From an uncultured Verrucomicrobiota bacterium (lineage in GTDB: Bacteria > Verrucomicrobiota > Kiritimatiellia > RFP12 > UBA1067), in NCBI GenBank assembly GCA_945483525.1, contig CALYRV010000058.1, forward strand, positions 1 through 11,711: a DNA stretch of 11,711 nt, in the 5' to 3' direction. A program made the translations under genes and the position numbers. Under the pieces are notes generated by a model, which was not told the origin of the DNA, searched no databases, and worked only from the letters and a program-made list of their open reading frames with translations. Positions 1 through 5,679 of the stretch are shown here, in pieces; position 1 is the first letter of the stretch; each line of letters starts with the position of its first letter.

Positions 1-104
1 GCTGCTCCGTTCACCGTGACATAACCACCCTTAATCAGTCCCTCAATGCGAGAACGAGAGAAGTCCGGATACAGGGTTAGGAGATGTTTGTCGAGGCGGA
101 TCAT
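1..104 (-). CDS. S4-domain RNA-modification protein, N-terminal fragment
   Basis: Only the first 34 codons and two bases are inside the window; the gene runs off the left edge. The visible protein begins MIRLDKHL and continues through a SRSRIEGLIKGGYVTVNG segment. This is the classic S4 RNA-binding fold start: RLDxxL, then a helix ending in a basic patch, then the VxVNG strand. S4 domains sit at the N-terminus of RluA/RluD-type 23S rRNA pseudouridine synthases and of TlyA-type rRNA 2'-O-methyltransferases. The PDFSRSRI stretch is slightly more RluD-like, but the catalytic domain is not visible and I cannot decide. The ATG at 104-102 is the only sensible start because the S4 fold begins at residue 2. 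The upstream leader is a pyrimidine-rich heptamer array on the coding strand with no Shine-Dalgarno match. Translation may therefore depend on coupling to the glycosyltransferase gene, which ends 34 bases upstream. Confidence 0.75.
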   Translation of the reverse strand, partial: MIRLDKHLLTLYPDFSRSRIEGLIKGGYVTVNGA

Positions 105-108
105 GTGA

Positions 109-136
109 GGGGAATGGGGAGTGGGGAATGGGGAGA
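109..136. repeat. Heptamer tandem array, GGGGAAT family (4 units)
   Basis: Four consecutive 7-base units are read on the plus strand: GGGGAAT, GGGGAGT, GGGGAAT and GGGGAGA. They occupy nearly all of the 34-base gap between the glycosyltransferase stop (139) and the S4-protein start (104). The same family recurs in the opposite orientation at 1193-1227 inside the glycosyltransferase gene. The array leaves no room for a normal ribosome binding site for the downstream gene. Confidence 0.9.
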
Positions 137-138
137 GA

Positions 139-1386
139 TTAGAGTTTTTCAACTTCGGCGACGTAATCGCGATAGATGCGGGTGGCATCGAGTTCGGAGA
201 GGAGAGACGGGAAGTCAGGTGGCAGGTGGCAGGTGGCAGGTGGCACAGTGGAATTTAAATTCCTTTCTCCAACTCCAACTTCTTTCTCCAACTTCTCGAC
301 CAAAGAGCTCGGATCGCCATGGGTGTAGAGCGCTCCGCAATGATACTTATCGAGCAGCGCGGCGGATTCGCCGCGGAGAGAAGAGAGAATGTGGAGTCCG
401 AAACGCGCGTAGTCCGCGAACTTGTAGGGAATGCCGACACAAGATTCATCGGACATCGGGATGAGTCCGTAGGAGCAGGTAGCCGCCAGTTCAGCAAGCG
501 CCGATTCGTTAAGGTAGCCATGGAAACGAACACGGTCCGTGACGCCCTTCTCCGCGGTAAACTCCTTGAGAGCATCCTCCTGTTCGCCCTTTCCTGCGAT
601 ATCAAGCGTCAGCTGCGGATCAAGCGCCACCGCCTCGATCGCGGTGCGAAGATCATAGGTGCGTCCGAGGTTGCCGAGGTAGAGCAGTTTTTTAGTTGGT
701 GTTTTGAGTTGGAGTTGGAGAGTGGAATCAGAAAGCTTTATGCCGTGGTAGAAGCGGAGATAACGCTTCGCACCAGCGGACAGCGCGAGATCGGCATAAC
801 GATCGGCGACGCCGGTAACGAGATCGGCATGGGCGTAAAGATAGCGGACGTTGCGGCGGGAGCCGGAAAACAGCAACGGACCCAGCCAGCGTAACCCGCG
901 CGGCAGCAGACGGTAGAACGTTCCCGGCCAGTCGTCCATGATATCGACCACGAACTTCGCACCAACGGAATCGGCATAAGCCTTAGCGAACAAAGGCAGT
1001 CTGATCGGCGGCAGCGAGGCGATGACAACGTCGGGCTTCTTCTCCACTTTCGTCGCACAGGCAAGCCAGTTCGAGGCGAGCTTGCGGTGGGAAACGACGC
1101 GTGCAATGGATACGTTGTGGAAGTAAGGGCGAGTAGGAATGAATCGGACGGAAAAATTTTCCGACACCCTCGCTAGGTCGCTCGGGATACGACATTCTCC
1201 ATTCCCTATTCCCCGTTCCCCATTCCCCAACACCCGCTTCTGTTTTGTCGTGTGATTAAAATCGCTGGTGAAAAGCGTGACATCGTGTCCGGCATCCGCG
1301 AATGCTCGGGACATCATCCAGTACCGCTGGGGGCGATAGCCTTCCAGCGGCAGATTGTCGAAGGGATTGACGATCCAGACAGTCAC
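139..1386 (-). CDS. GT-B fold glycosyltransferase (GT4-like) with in-frame repeat insertions
   Basis: This 415-residue protein probably transfers a sugar from a nucleotide donor in cell-surface polysaccharide or glycan synthesis; the substrate is unknown. The N-terminal Rossmann half opens WIVNPFDNLPLEGYRPQRY (residues 4-22) with a GHDVTLFTSDFNH strand at 33-45. This is typical of GT4-type enzymes acting on lipid-linked acceptors. The C-terminal donor-binding half contains LLYLGNLGRTYDL (234-246), DIAGKGEQED (262-271), RVRFHGYL (285-292) and SCVGIPYKFADYARFG (315-330). The GTG start at 1386 overlaps the folD stop by four bases, which suggests translational coupling. Three segments look foreign to the family and coincide with tandem repeats in the DNA: about residues 52-79, 219-232 and 369-392. 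All fall between expected secondary-structure elements and keep the frame open, so the enzyme may still work. The TAA stop is at 141-139. Confidence 0.85.
   Translation of the reverse strand: MTVWIVNPFDNLPLEGYRPQRYWMMSRAFADAGHDVTLFTSDFNHTTKQKRVLGNGERGIGNGECRIPSDLARVSENFSVRFIPTRPYFHNVSIARVVSHRKLASNWLACATKVEKKPDVVIASLPPIRLPLFAKAYADSVGAKFVVDIMDDWPGTFYRLLPRGLRWLGPLLFSGSRRNVRYLYAHADLVTGVADRYADLALSAGAKRYLRFYHGIKLSDSTLQLQLKTPTKKLLYLGNLGRTYDLRTAIEAVALDPQLTLDIAGKGEQEDALKEFTAEKGVTDRVRFHGYLNESALAELAATCSYGLIPMSDESCVGIPYKFADYARFGLHILSSLRGESAALLDKYHCGALYTHGDPSSLVEKLEKEVGVGERNLNSTVPPATCHLPPDFPSLLSELDATRIYRDYVAEVEKL
216..243. repeat. Perfect heptamer array (CAGGTGG)x4 inside the glycosyltransferase gene
   Basis: Four identical CAGGTGG units stand head to tail (CCACCTG on the coding strand). 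They encode roughly residues 382-390 of the glycosyltransferase, a Pro/Thr/Cys/His-rich stretch just before the last helix. This is the only array in the window with four identical copies, which makes it the best candidate for slippage. A degenerate unit, CACAGTGG, follows and runs into the palindrome at 250-263. Confidence 0.92.
250..297. repeat. 14-base palindrome plus inverted TTGGAG-type repeat
   Basis: GGAATTTAAATTCC (250-263) is a perfect palindrome. To its right, 264-297 holds repeats of CTCCAACT/TTTCTCCAACTTC, which on the minus strand read GTTGGAG and AAGTTGGAGAAAG. To its left stands the CAGGTGG array. The two G-rich arrays therefore point inward from opposite strands towards the palindrome. 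The block encodes about residues 369-380 of the glycosyltransferase (VGVGERNLNSTV), a segment unlike normal GT4 sequence. Confidence 0.75.
693..731. repeat. Degenerate AGTTGG-type tandem repeat ending GTGGAATCAG
   Basis: Read on the plus strand, the units are TAGTTGG, TGTTTTG, AGTTGG, AGTTGG and AGAGTGG, followed by AATCAG. Unit lengths are 7, 7, 6, 6 and 7. The unit order and the terminal GTGGAATCAG match the element at 2277-2317, so the two look like copies of one dispersed element. Here it is translated as residues 219-232 of the glycosyltransferase (SDSTLQLQLKTPTK), in the linker between the two halves of the enzyme. Confidence 0.7.
1149..1192. repeat. In-frame palindromic insert in the glycosyltransferase gene
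   Basis: CGGAAAAATTTTCCG at 1149-1163 is a perfect inverted repeat: 7-base arms around one central base. It is followed at 1164-1192 by a GC-rich stretch holding a direct TCGCT repeat (1170-1174 and 1178-1182). The stretch abuts the heptamer array at 1193. It is translated without stops as CRIPSDLARVSENFS, between the first beta-alpha unit and the VRFIPTRPY strand of the enzyme, where GT4 relatives usually have a short loop. The layout recalls palindromic elements that insert into coding genes in frame, as in Rickettsia. I cannot tell whether it recurs elsewhere in this genome. Confidence 0.55.
1193..1227. repeat. Heptamer tandem array, GGGGAAT family (5 units), inside coding sequence
   Basis: The five plus-strand units are CATTCTC, CATTCCC, TATTCCC, CGTTCCC and CATTCCC, so the coding strand reads G-rich GGGAATG-type units. 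They encode the Gly/Asn/Glu-rich stretch LGNGERGIGNGE (about residues 53-64) of the glycosyltransferase. This is the same family as the array at 109-136 but in opposite orientation. Confidence 0.9.
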
Positions 1387-2261
1387 TTGGCCGCACGCCT
1401 AGCGGATTCGAGAGTGTTCCAGAGGAGCATGGTGATGGTCATCGGACCAACCCCGCCAGGAACGGGGGTAATGGCGCCAGCGACCTTAGAGCAGCTTTCG
1501 AAATCGGCGTCGCCGGCAAGGCGGAAGCCCTTCGGCTTCGTCGCATCGGGAATACGGTTCACACCGACGTCAATGACAACCGCACCAGGCTTCAGCATGT
1601 CGCCATTCACGGTGTCCGGACGCCCAGCGGCGACGACGACGATATCGGCCTGCCTGGTAAAGACCGAGATATCGGGCGTACCGGTGTGACACAGAGTGAC
1701 GGTCGCATTGGTCTGCCTACGCGCCAAGAGCGCGGCGACGGGTTTGCCGACGATATTGCTGCGTCCGATGACGACTGCGTGCTTGCCCTTGATATCCATT
1801 CCCGAAAATTCGATCAGCTTAATGATCCCGTGCGGAGTGCAGGGAAGGAAGCATTCGTCGCCGATCATCATCTTGCCGACATTGACGGGCGTGAAGCCGT
1901 CCACATCCTTCTCCGGAGCAATCGCGTCGATCACCGCCTTTTCGCGAATATGCTTCGGAACTGGGAGCTGGACGAGGATTCCGTGAATAGAGGTATCGAC
2001 GTTAAGCTCTTGAATCAACTTGATGAGCTCGGCCTCGGTCGTCTCCGCGGAGAGCCGAATCTCACGCGAATACATGCCGGCCTCGTTGCAAGCCTTCTCC
2101 TTCGCAGTCACGTAACTTACGCTTGCGGGATTGTCGCCGACGAGGATAACGGCGAGTCCGGGCGTCACGCTCTTCTCCGCCTTGAGCGCGGCGGTTCCCG
2201 CGGCGATTTCGGCACGCAGGTTAGCGGCCAGTTGTTTTCCATCAATGATCTTCGCACTCAC
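1383..2261 (-). CDS. folD: Bifunctional methylenetetrahydrofolate dehydrogenase / methenyltetrahydrofolate cyclohydrolase
   Basis: FolD interconverts 5,10-methylene-, 5,10-methenyl- and 10-formyl-tetrahydrofolate in the cytoplasm, using NADP+, and so feeds purine and formyl-methionine synthesis. Numbered from the chosen GTG, the protein has 292 residues, a normal length. Visible signatures are VGDNPASVSYVTAKEKAC (41-58), with the active-site Tyr50 and Lys54; GILVQLPVP (94-102); DVDGFTPVNVGK (119-130); the dinucleotide-binding VVIGRSNIVGKP (163-174); and GAITPVPGGVGPMTI (262-276). The frame stays open for another 37 codons upstream (to 2372), but that part overlaps gspK and translates a repeat array. 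The GTG at 2261 has GAGAGG about 8 bases upstream and begins exactly at the conserved AKIIDGK motif, so I choose it. The 3' end overlaps the glycosyltransferase start by four bases. The enzyme has no obvious link to the secretion genes before it and is probably simply co-transcribed. Confidence 0.96.
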   Translation of the reverse strand: MSAKIIDGKQLAANLRAEIAAGTAALKAEKSVTPGLAVILVGDNPASVSYVTAKEKACNEAGMYSREIRLSAETTEAELIKLIQELNVDTSIHGILVQLPVPKHIREKAVIDAIAPEKDVDGFTPVNVGKMMIGDECFLPCTPHGIIKLIEFSGMDIKGKHAVVIGRSNIVGKPVAALLARRQTNATVTLCHTGTPDISVFTRQADIVVVAAGRPDTVNGDMLKPGAVVIDVGVNRIPDATKPKGFRLAGDADFESCSKVAGAITPVPGGVGPMTITMLLWNTLESARRAAK

Positions 2262-2276
2262 TTGTTGATCCTCTCG

Positions 2277-2317
2277 CAGTTGGTTTTTAACAGTTGGTTG
2301 TTGGAAGGTGGAATCAG
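2277..2317. repeat. Heptamer array, CAGTTGG family, at the gspK/folD junction
   Basis: Five plus-strand 7-base units, CAGTTGG, TTTTTAA, CAGTTGG, TTGTTGG and AAGGTGG (2277-2311), are followed by AATCAG. The array fills most of the 52-base gap between gspK and folD, and its conserved tail contains the gspK TGA stop (2316-2314). The folD ribosome binding site lies just beyond the array. The unit pattern parallels the element at 693-731. Confidence 0.75.
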
Positions 2318-3534
2318 TCTTCACGCCATTTGATGTAACGAACCTTCTTATCCTTGACATAGGCCTCGGCATTCACCTCACGGAACATACCGCGAGACTC
2401 GCCGATGATCTTAACCTTGAAAACACTGTTCTGATCGGGAACAAACACCAGATACTGACTAGCATCATTACCGATCTGCACGCTGGAATCATAGTCATGA
2501 ACGCGCTCCAACATGTCGTTAAAATCACGATACGGCCACCAGGTGCGGGATTTATCGAAATCATCCCGCCCCTCCGGCGGCTCTTTCAATGCGGCGATGA
2601 TAGCATCAGCACGCTCCTGAGCGTCCTCATCATCATCCTCATCCGCGCCGGCTATACCAGGGATGGTCAGTAACTGTTCAACCGAACAGCTATTGGCGTT
2701 AAGCTTGGCGGTGCCGGAAGTACAGAAGAGATCCATGATACCACGGACATAGATCCGGTCCTCTTCCTTTTCATCAGGATTAAGGCATCCGCCCTTCAGC
2801 ACTGCCTGCCCGAAAGCATCTCTCCATCCGCGAATATAGGACATCTCCTTGATGTCAGGAATCGCAGCATTACGAGGATAACGCTTATCTTCGTCATCCA
2901 CCTTATCATCTTCGTAGAGCTCCTCGTACCACGACTCTTCGGCACCGAGTTCGCGTCCGTCGATTGCGGTCGTGACCGTATCCTCATCTCGCCAGTCATT
3001 CCAAGATGCGATCAATAAATCCATCAGGCGCTGGCGTCCGTCATCCTTAGTATCGACCTCAAAGTCTTCTGGGACTCCGTGAGAGCGCATGATCATCTCC
3101 CAGCGGAGGCGAAAGTTCTGGTCGCCACCTTCATAAAGGTCATTGACGTTGATGGCGTTCTTCTCTCCAGCATTGACAAGTTCGATTTCAACCTTGATCG
3201 TACCGTTACCGGGATTATCGGGATCTAGCAGGATCGGACCGATCGTGCACTTCGAGTCGCTCTTAAGAGCGCGTTTCTCACGTATCCAGCGATCATCCTT
3301 CAGCAGTTCTTCAATGTCGTCGTCTTCCGACCAGTCCCGAGCTTCAGAATAACCGGTCAGAACGACTTCCGCAAGCGCCTGTCCGGCATCCATCAGTCGG
3401 TTAACACGATTACGTTCGCGAACATAGACGTTGACACCAGTCTGCAACCGCGCCTCATAGGCAAAGCTTACCACCATCACGGAAAGCACCGCAATTATCC
3501 ACAGCACCAGCATGAGAATCGAGCCGCGTCTCAT
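2314..3534 (-). CDS. gspK: Type II secretion minor pseudopilin GspK
   Basis: GspK caps the pseudopilus tip together with GspI and GspJ in the periplasm. The 406-residue protein starts MRRG followed by SILMLVLWIIAVLSVMVVSF, a prepilin leader and membrane helix. As in known GspK proteins, the residue at mature position 5 is not Glu. The body shows the family landmarks AGEKNAINVNDL (122-133), a long insert region with an IASWNDWRDEDT stretch (175-186), and KLNANSCSVEQLLTIPGI (277-294), the helix-hairpin-like segment common to this family. The protein is very acidic, with runs such as DEDDDED near residues 298-304 encoded by a GAT/GAG-rich tract. The ATG at 3534 overlaps the gspJ stop by four bases. 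A length above the usual ~300-330 residues reflects acidic insertions. Assignment is by N-terminus, gene order and these motifs. Confidence 0.85.
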   Translation of the reverse strand: MRRGSILMLVLWIIAVLSVMVVSFAYEARLQTGVNVYVRERNRVNRLMDAGQALAEVVLTGYSEARDWSEDDDIEELLKDDRWIREKRALKSDSKCTIGPILLDPDNPGNGTIKVEIELVNAGEKNAINVNDLYEGGDQNFRLRWEMIMRSHGVPEDFEVDTKDDGRQRLMDLLIASWNDWRDEDTVTTAIDGRELGAEESWYEELYEDDKVDDEDKRYPRNAAIPDIKEMSYIRGWRDAFGQAVLKGGCLNPDEKEEDRIYVRGIMDLFCTSGTAKLNANSCSVEQLLTIPGIAGADEDDDEDAQERADAIIAALKEPPEGRDDFDKSRTWWPYRDFNDMLERVHDYDSSVQIGNDASQYLVFVPDQNSVFKVKIIGESRGMFREVNAEAYVKDKKVRYIKWRED

Positions 3535-4370
3535 TTGCGCCCCCTCCGCTTGTTGTCACCACTGGTTTTTTTAGCGCCCTTTGCATCTTCACTTGGAATC
3601 GACGCTCCATCCAGCGACTGTTCGTGGATCGGAATCCTAACGATGCGCATTACCGGAGCGGTGTTAGAGCGATAGCTCTTACCTTCGGGATCTGCGATAT
3701 GAAAAGTAAGCTCAACCTTATACGGAACGGAATTGGACTCAGAAAACTCGTCCTCGAACTTCCGCTTGTCGTTTTCTGAATCCTTGACTTCATCTGCACT
3801 TTTAAGCACCCTGCAGTTGAAGCCCACGATGCCGTCCGCGATCAGTACCGGTTCATACATCTCGTCATTGCTGAAGGTGTAATCCACAGAATTCTCGTTG
3901 TTGACAGGCCTGAGCGCAGTATCGGGGCAGCGACGGGCGTAAAGCCCAGTAGTTTGAATTTCAATGCACCGTCCGTTAACATCCCGATATTTACTGTTTC
4001 CCTCTTCAAGAACCATCACCTGCACGCGATGAACAGTATCGGCCACGGCGGACTTGGTGCCGACGATAGACGGACCAGTCTTGGACCATTCAATGACGTC
4101 AGAGCTGTCCGGATCATCGCCGTCTCCGTTATCAATCAGAACGAACCCATAGTTTTCATTCTGCTTGCCATCATGCGGATAGTACATACTACGGAGACCA
4201 GTGATGATCTGATCCAACGCATAATCGGAGCGTTGGGTCTTATCAATATAATCGGTAGATAGCTGCCACCCCGTCGAAACGGCGTCGAAAGTCATTATCG
4301 CGAGAACCGTGATAATGCCAGTCAGCATTACCGCGAACATCAGCTCCAGCAATGTAAACGCCTTCTTCAT
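3531..4370 (-). CDS. gspJ: Type II secretion minor pseudopilin GspJ
   Basis: The 279-residue protein begins MKKA followed by FTLLELMFAVMLTGIITVLAIMTF. This is a prepilin signal with Ala rather than Gly before the cleavage site and the conserved Glu at mature position 5, then a single membrane helix. The C-terminal half has EPVLIADGIVGFNCRVL and PYKVELTFHI, which correspond to the strand pair seen in GspJ proteins, and the protein ends in a Lys/Arg-rich tail. GspJ forms the tip complex with I and K. An in-frame GTG at 4382 would add MQSE, but the ATG at 4370 gives the standard short leader and is preferred. Its upstream region is a GTGCAGA-type heptamer array, leaving only a weak purine stretch as a ribosome binding site. 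The stop overlaps the gspK start by four bases. Confidence 0.85.
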   Translation of the reverse strand: MKKAFTLLELMFAVMLTGIITVLAIMTFDAVSTGWQLSTDYIDKTQRSDYALDQIITGLRSMYYPHDGKQNENYGFVLIDNGDGDDPDSSDVIEWSKTGPSIVGTKSAVADTVHRVQVMVLEEGNSKYRDVNGRCIEIQTTGLYARRCPDTALRPVNNENSVDYTFSNDEMYEPVLIADGIVGFNCRVLKSADEVKDSENDKRKFEDEFSESNSVPYKVELTFHIADPEGKSYRSNTAPVMRIVRIPIHEQSLDGASIPSEDAKGAKKTSGDNKRRGRK

Positions 4371-4372
4371 TT

Positions 4373-4407
4373 CACTCTGCACTCTGCACTACGCACTCTA
4401 CACTACT
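4373..4407. repeat. Heptamer tandem array, CACTCTG family (5 units), at the gspI/gspJ junction
   Basis: The plus-strand units are CACTCTG twice, then CACTACG, CACTCTA and CACTACT. On the coding strand this is the CAGAGTG family, a rotation of GTGCAGA. The array fills the gap between gspI and gspJ, contains the gspI TAG stop (4405-4403) and reaches to within two bases of the gspJ ATG. The other pseudopilin junctions are four-base overlaps, so the array probably entered here and separated two formerly overlapping genes (inference). The same family occurs inverted at 6410-6437. Confidence 0.9.
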
Positions 4408-4855
4408 CCTCTACTTTTCTCCAAAACGTGACGTAACTCTCCTCCTGATGGTTTCCGCGCAAGTCGTCGCCCCAGCGGACGGTAATACGAACAGTGTAGA
4501 GGTTGCCGATTCGCCTAATCTCGTCTTCGCTGGCATGCTTATTCAGCGCCTCTCGTTCCCAGGTGTAACCGTGATACCGGTCTTCCTGCTCGTTCGACAA
4601 CCGTTCTTCCGAAATCATTTCCCAGAGCTCTGTCGCCTTGGTCTCACGAACATCAAGGTCGCGTTCAGGGTCCTGAACGTCCGCCAGAGGATAAGCCATT
4701 TCCCCGAGGTCCATAACCTCTTGTGCGGTCTGCAGTTCAGTGGACGCGAGCATCATCTTCTGACTTGAAGAAAGCGACATCAAGATTCCAGTGATCCCCA
4801 ATCCCAGGATAATCGATGCCAGCAGCACTTCCAGCAAAGTAAATCCTGACTTCAT
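4403..4855 (-). CDS. gspI: Type II secretion minor pseudopilin GspI
   Basis: The 150-residue protein starts MKSG followed by FTLLEVLLASIILGLGITGILMSL. This is a short prepilin leader with Gly before the cleavage site, Glu at mature position 5 and one hydrophobic helix. The following ELQTAQEVMDLGEMAY segment (about residues 40-55) matches the amphipathic helix of GspI, where Ala/Gln/Glu-rich sequence follows the membrane segment. The C-terminus (YTVRITVRWGD) is the usual beta-sheet end of this small pseudopilin. GspI nucleates the I-J-K tip complex at the inner membrane. The start overlaps the gspH stop by four bases. The stop lies inside the heptamer array that separates this gene from gspJ. 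Confidence 0.85.
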   Translation of the reverse strand: MKSGFTLLEVLLASIILGLGITGILMSLSSSQKMMLASTELQTAQEVMDLGEMAYPLADVQDPERDLDVRETKATELWEMISEERLSNEQEDRYHGYTWEREALNKHASEDEIRRIGNLYTVRITVRWGDDLRGNHQEESYVTFWRKVEE

Positions 4856-5679
4856 CGTTCATCCTCCGGATCAAACACCTTAGCCGCGCCAAAACGGTCG
4901 ACGGAAATACAGAGCCCGTCATCATACTTCGTTCCCGATCGATAAAACCAGACCTTGTGCGGCTCCACACGTCCGTTAACCTCCCACACAAAACTGACAG
5001 GATTCTGCGACTCCTCGACCTTCACGGGTTCGGAAGACAGATCGGGTGATGCCTGCTCTGACTGCTTCTTCTTGGCACGATTTTCATCGAACTTGTTCAG
5101 CCAGAAATCTGCGGTAGAGAACACCGAGATCTTGGGCTTCGCACGTTCTTCGCGGAAATCCGCAAGCTCATCGCCGTCCTTGATCACCTTAAGCGCGATA
5201 CCGTGAAACACCTCGTTATCCGCCGGCTCGAACAGATAATCCTCAGTGGATTTACCCTCGCCGTCCTTGATCAACGGCTCATCAGCGTCATCGCCAATCT
5301 GCTGCGACTTAGCATCCAACACCTCCCCGCCATCCTCGGACAAATACACCTTCTCACCATCGAGGGTCTCTGCAACCATCGCCGGAGAATCGCTGAACGC
5401 CTTAGAGGTATGAACCTCAATACGTGCGCAAGTCTCACCATCTTCAACGACCGTGGAATACGTGATGATGCTCGGCTGCTTTGAGACCAACGCCATTGAT
5501 CGCGCAAGGCGAATCGTTGCAAAAGCGTCACGGACAGAGCCCTTAATCCGCGCACTATCCTGCCCCGCTCTTATGCTGACGACAGCGGTACTGGTCATCG
5601 CCGCGATAATCGCAACGATAACCAGAATCTCAATCAGTGTAAACGCCCTGCGCATAAAGACAGGGTCAACGAAGGTCAT
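4852..5679 (-). CDS. gspH: Type II secretion minor pseudopilin GspH-like
   Basis: The 275-residue protein has the prepilin signal MRRA followed by FTLIEILVIVAIIAAMTSTAVVS, with Ala before the cleavage site (residues 12/13 from the first ATG) and the conserved Glu at 17. The next part, ARIKGSVRDAFATIRLARSMALVSKQPSIITY, fits the GspH pattern of a helix running into the first beta strand. GspH links the tip complex to the GspG shaft. It is clearly longer than a typical GspH (about 150-200 residues), with a charged middle and C-terminal part. The first ATG (5679) overlaps the gspG stop by four bases and is favoured by coupling, with AAGGA almost touching it. The ATG at 5655 would give a minimal MRRA leader and cannot be excluded. 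The identification as H rests on gene order and the N-terminal half. Confidence 0.75.
   Translation of the reverse strand: MTFVDPVFMRRAFTLIEILVIVAIIAAMTSTAVVSIRAGQDSARIKGSVRDAFATIRLARSMALVSKQPSIITYSTVVEDGETCARIEVHTSKAFSDSPAMVAETLDGEKVYLSEDGGEVLDAKSQQIGDDADEPLIKDGEGKSTEDYLFEPADNEVFHGIALKVIKDGDELADFREERAKPKISVFSTADFWLNKFDENRAKKKQSEQASPDLSSEPVKVEESQNPVSFVWEVNGRVEPHKVWFYRSGTKYDDGLCISVDRFGAAKVFDPEDER

Noticed and set aside
216..297. Possible CRISPR array
   Set aside because: Units are 6-8 bases with no unique spacers of constant length, and there are no cas genes. It is a tandem repeat.
84..894. Plus-strand open frames (84-464 and 319-894) opposite the glycosyltransferase gene
   Set aside because: They are antisense to a well-supported gene, have no recognisable motifs or ribosome sites, and their composition reflects the complement of the real gene.
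1149..1163. Palindrome with A/T tract considered as a transcription terminator
   Set aside because: It lies within an intact coding frame, the stem is only 7 bases with an AT-rich core, and no U-tract follows a GC-rich stem on the coding strand.
2262..2372. Longer folD reading frame starting at 2372
   Set aside because: The extra 37 residues overlap gspK, translate the repeat array and have no counterpart in FolD. The GTG at 2261 has a ribosome site and starts at the conserved motif.
2570..2650. CAT/CTC-rich microsatellite-like tract in gspK
   Set aside because: It encodes an acidic Asp/Glu run in frame and is irregular, so codon bias of an acidic stretch explains it better than a repeat element.
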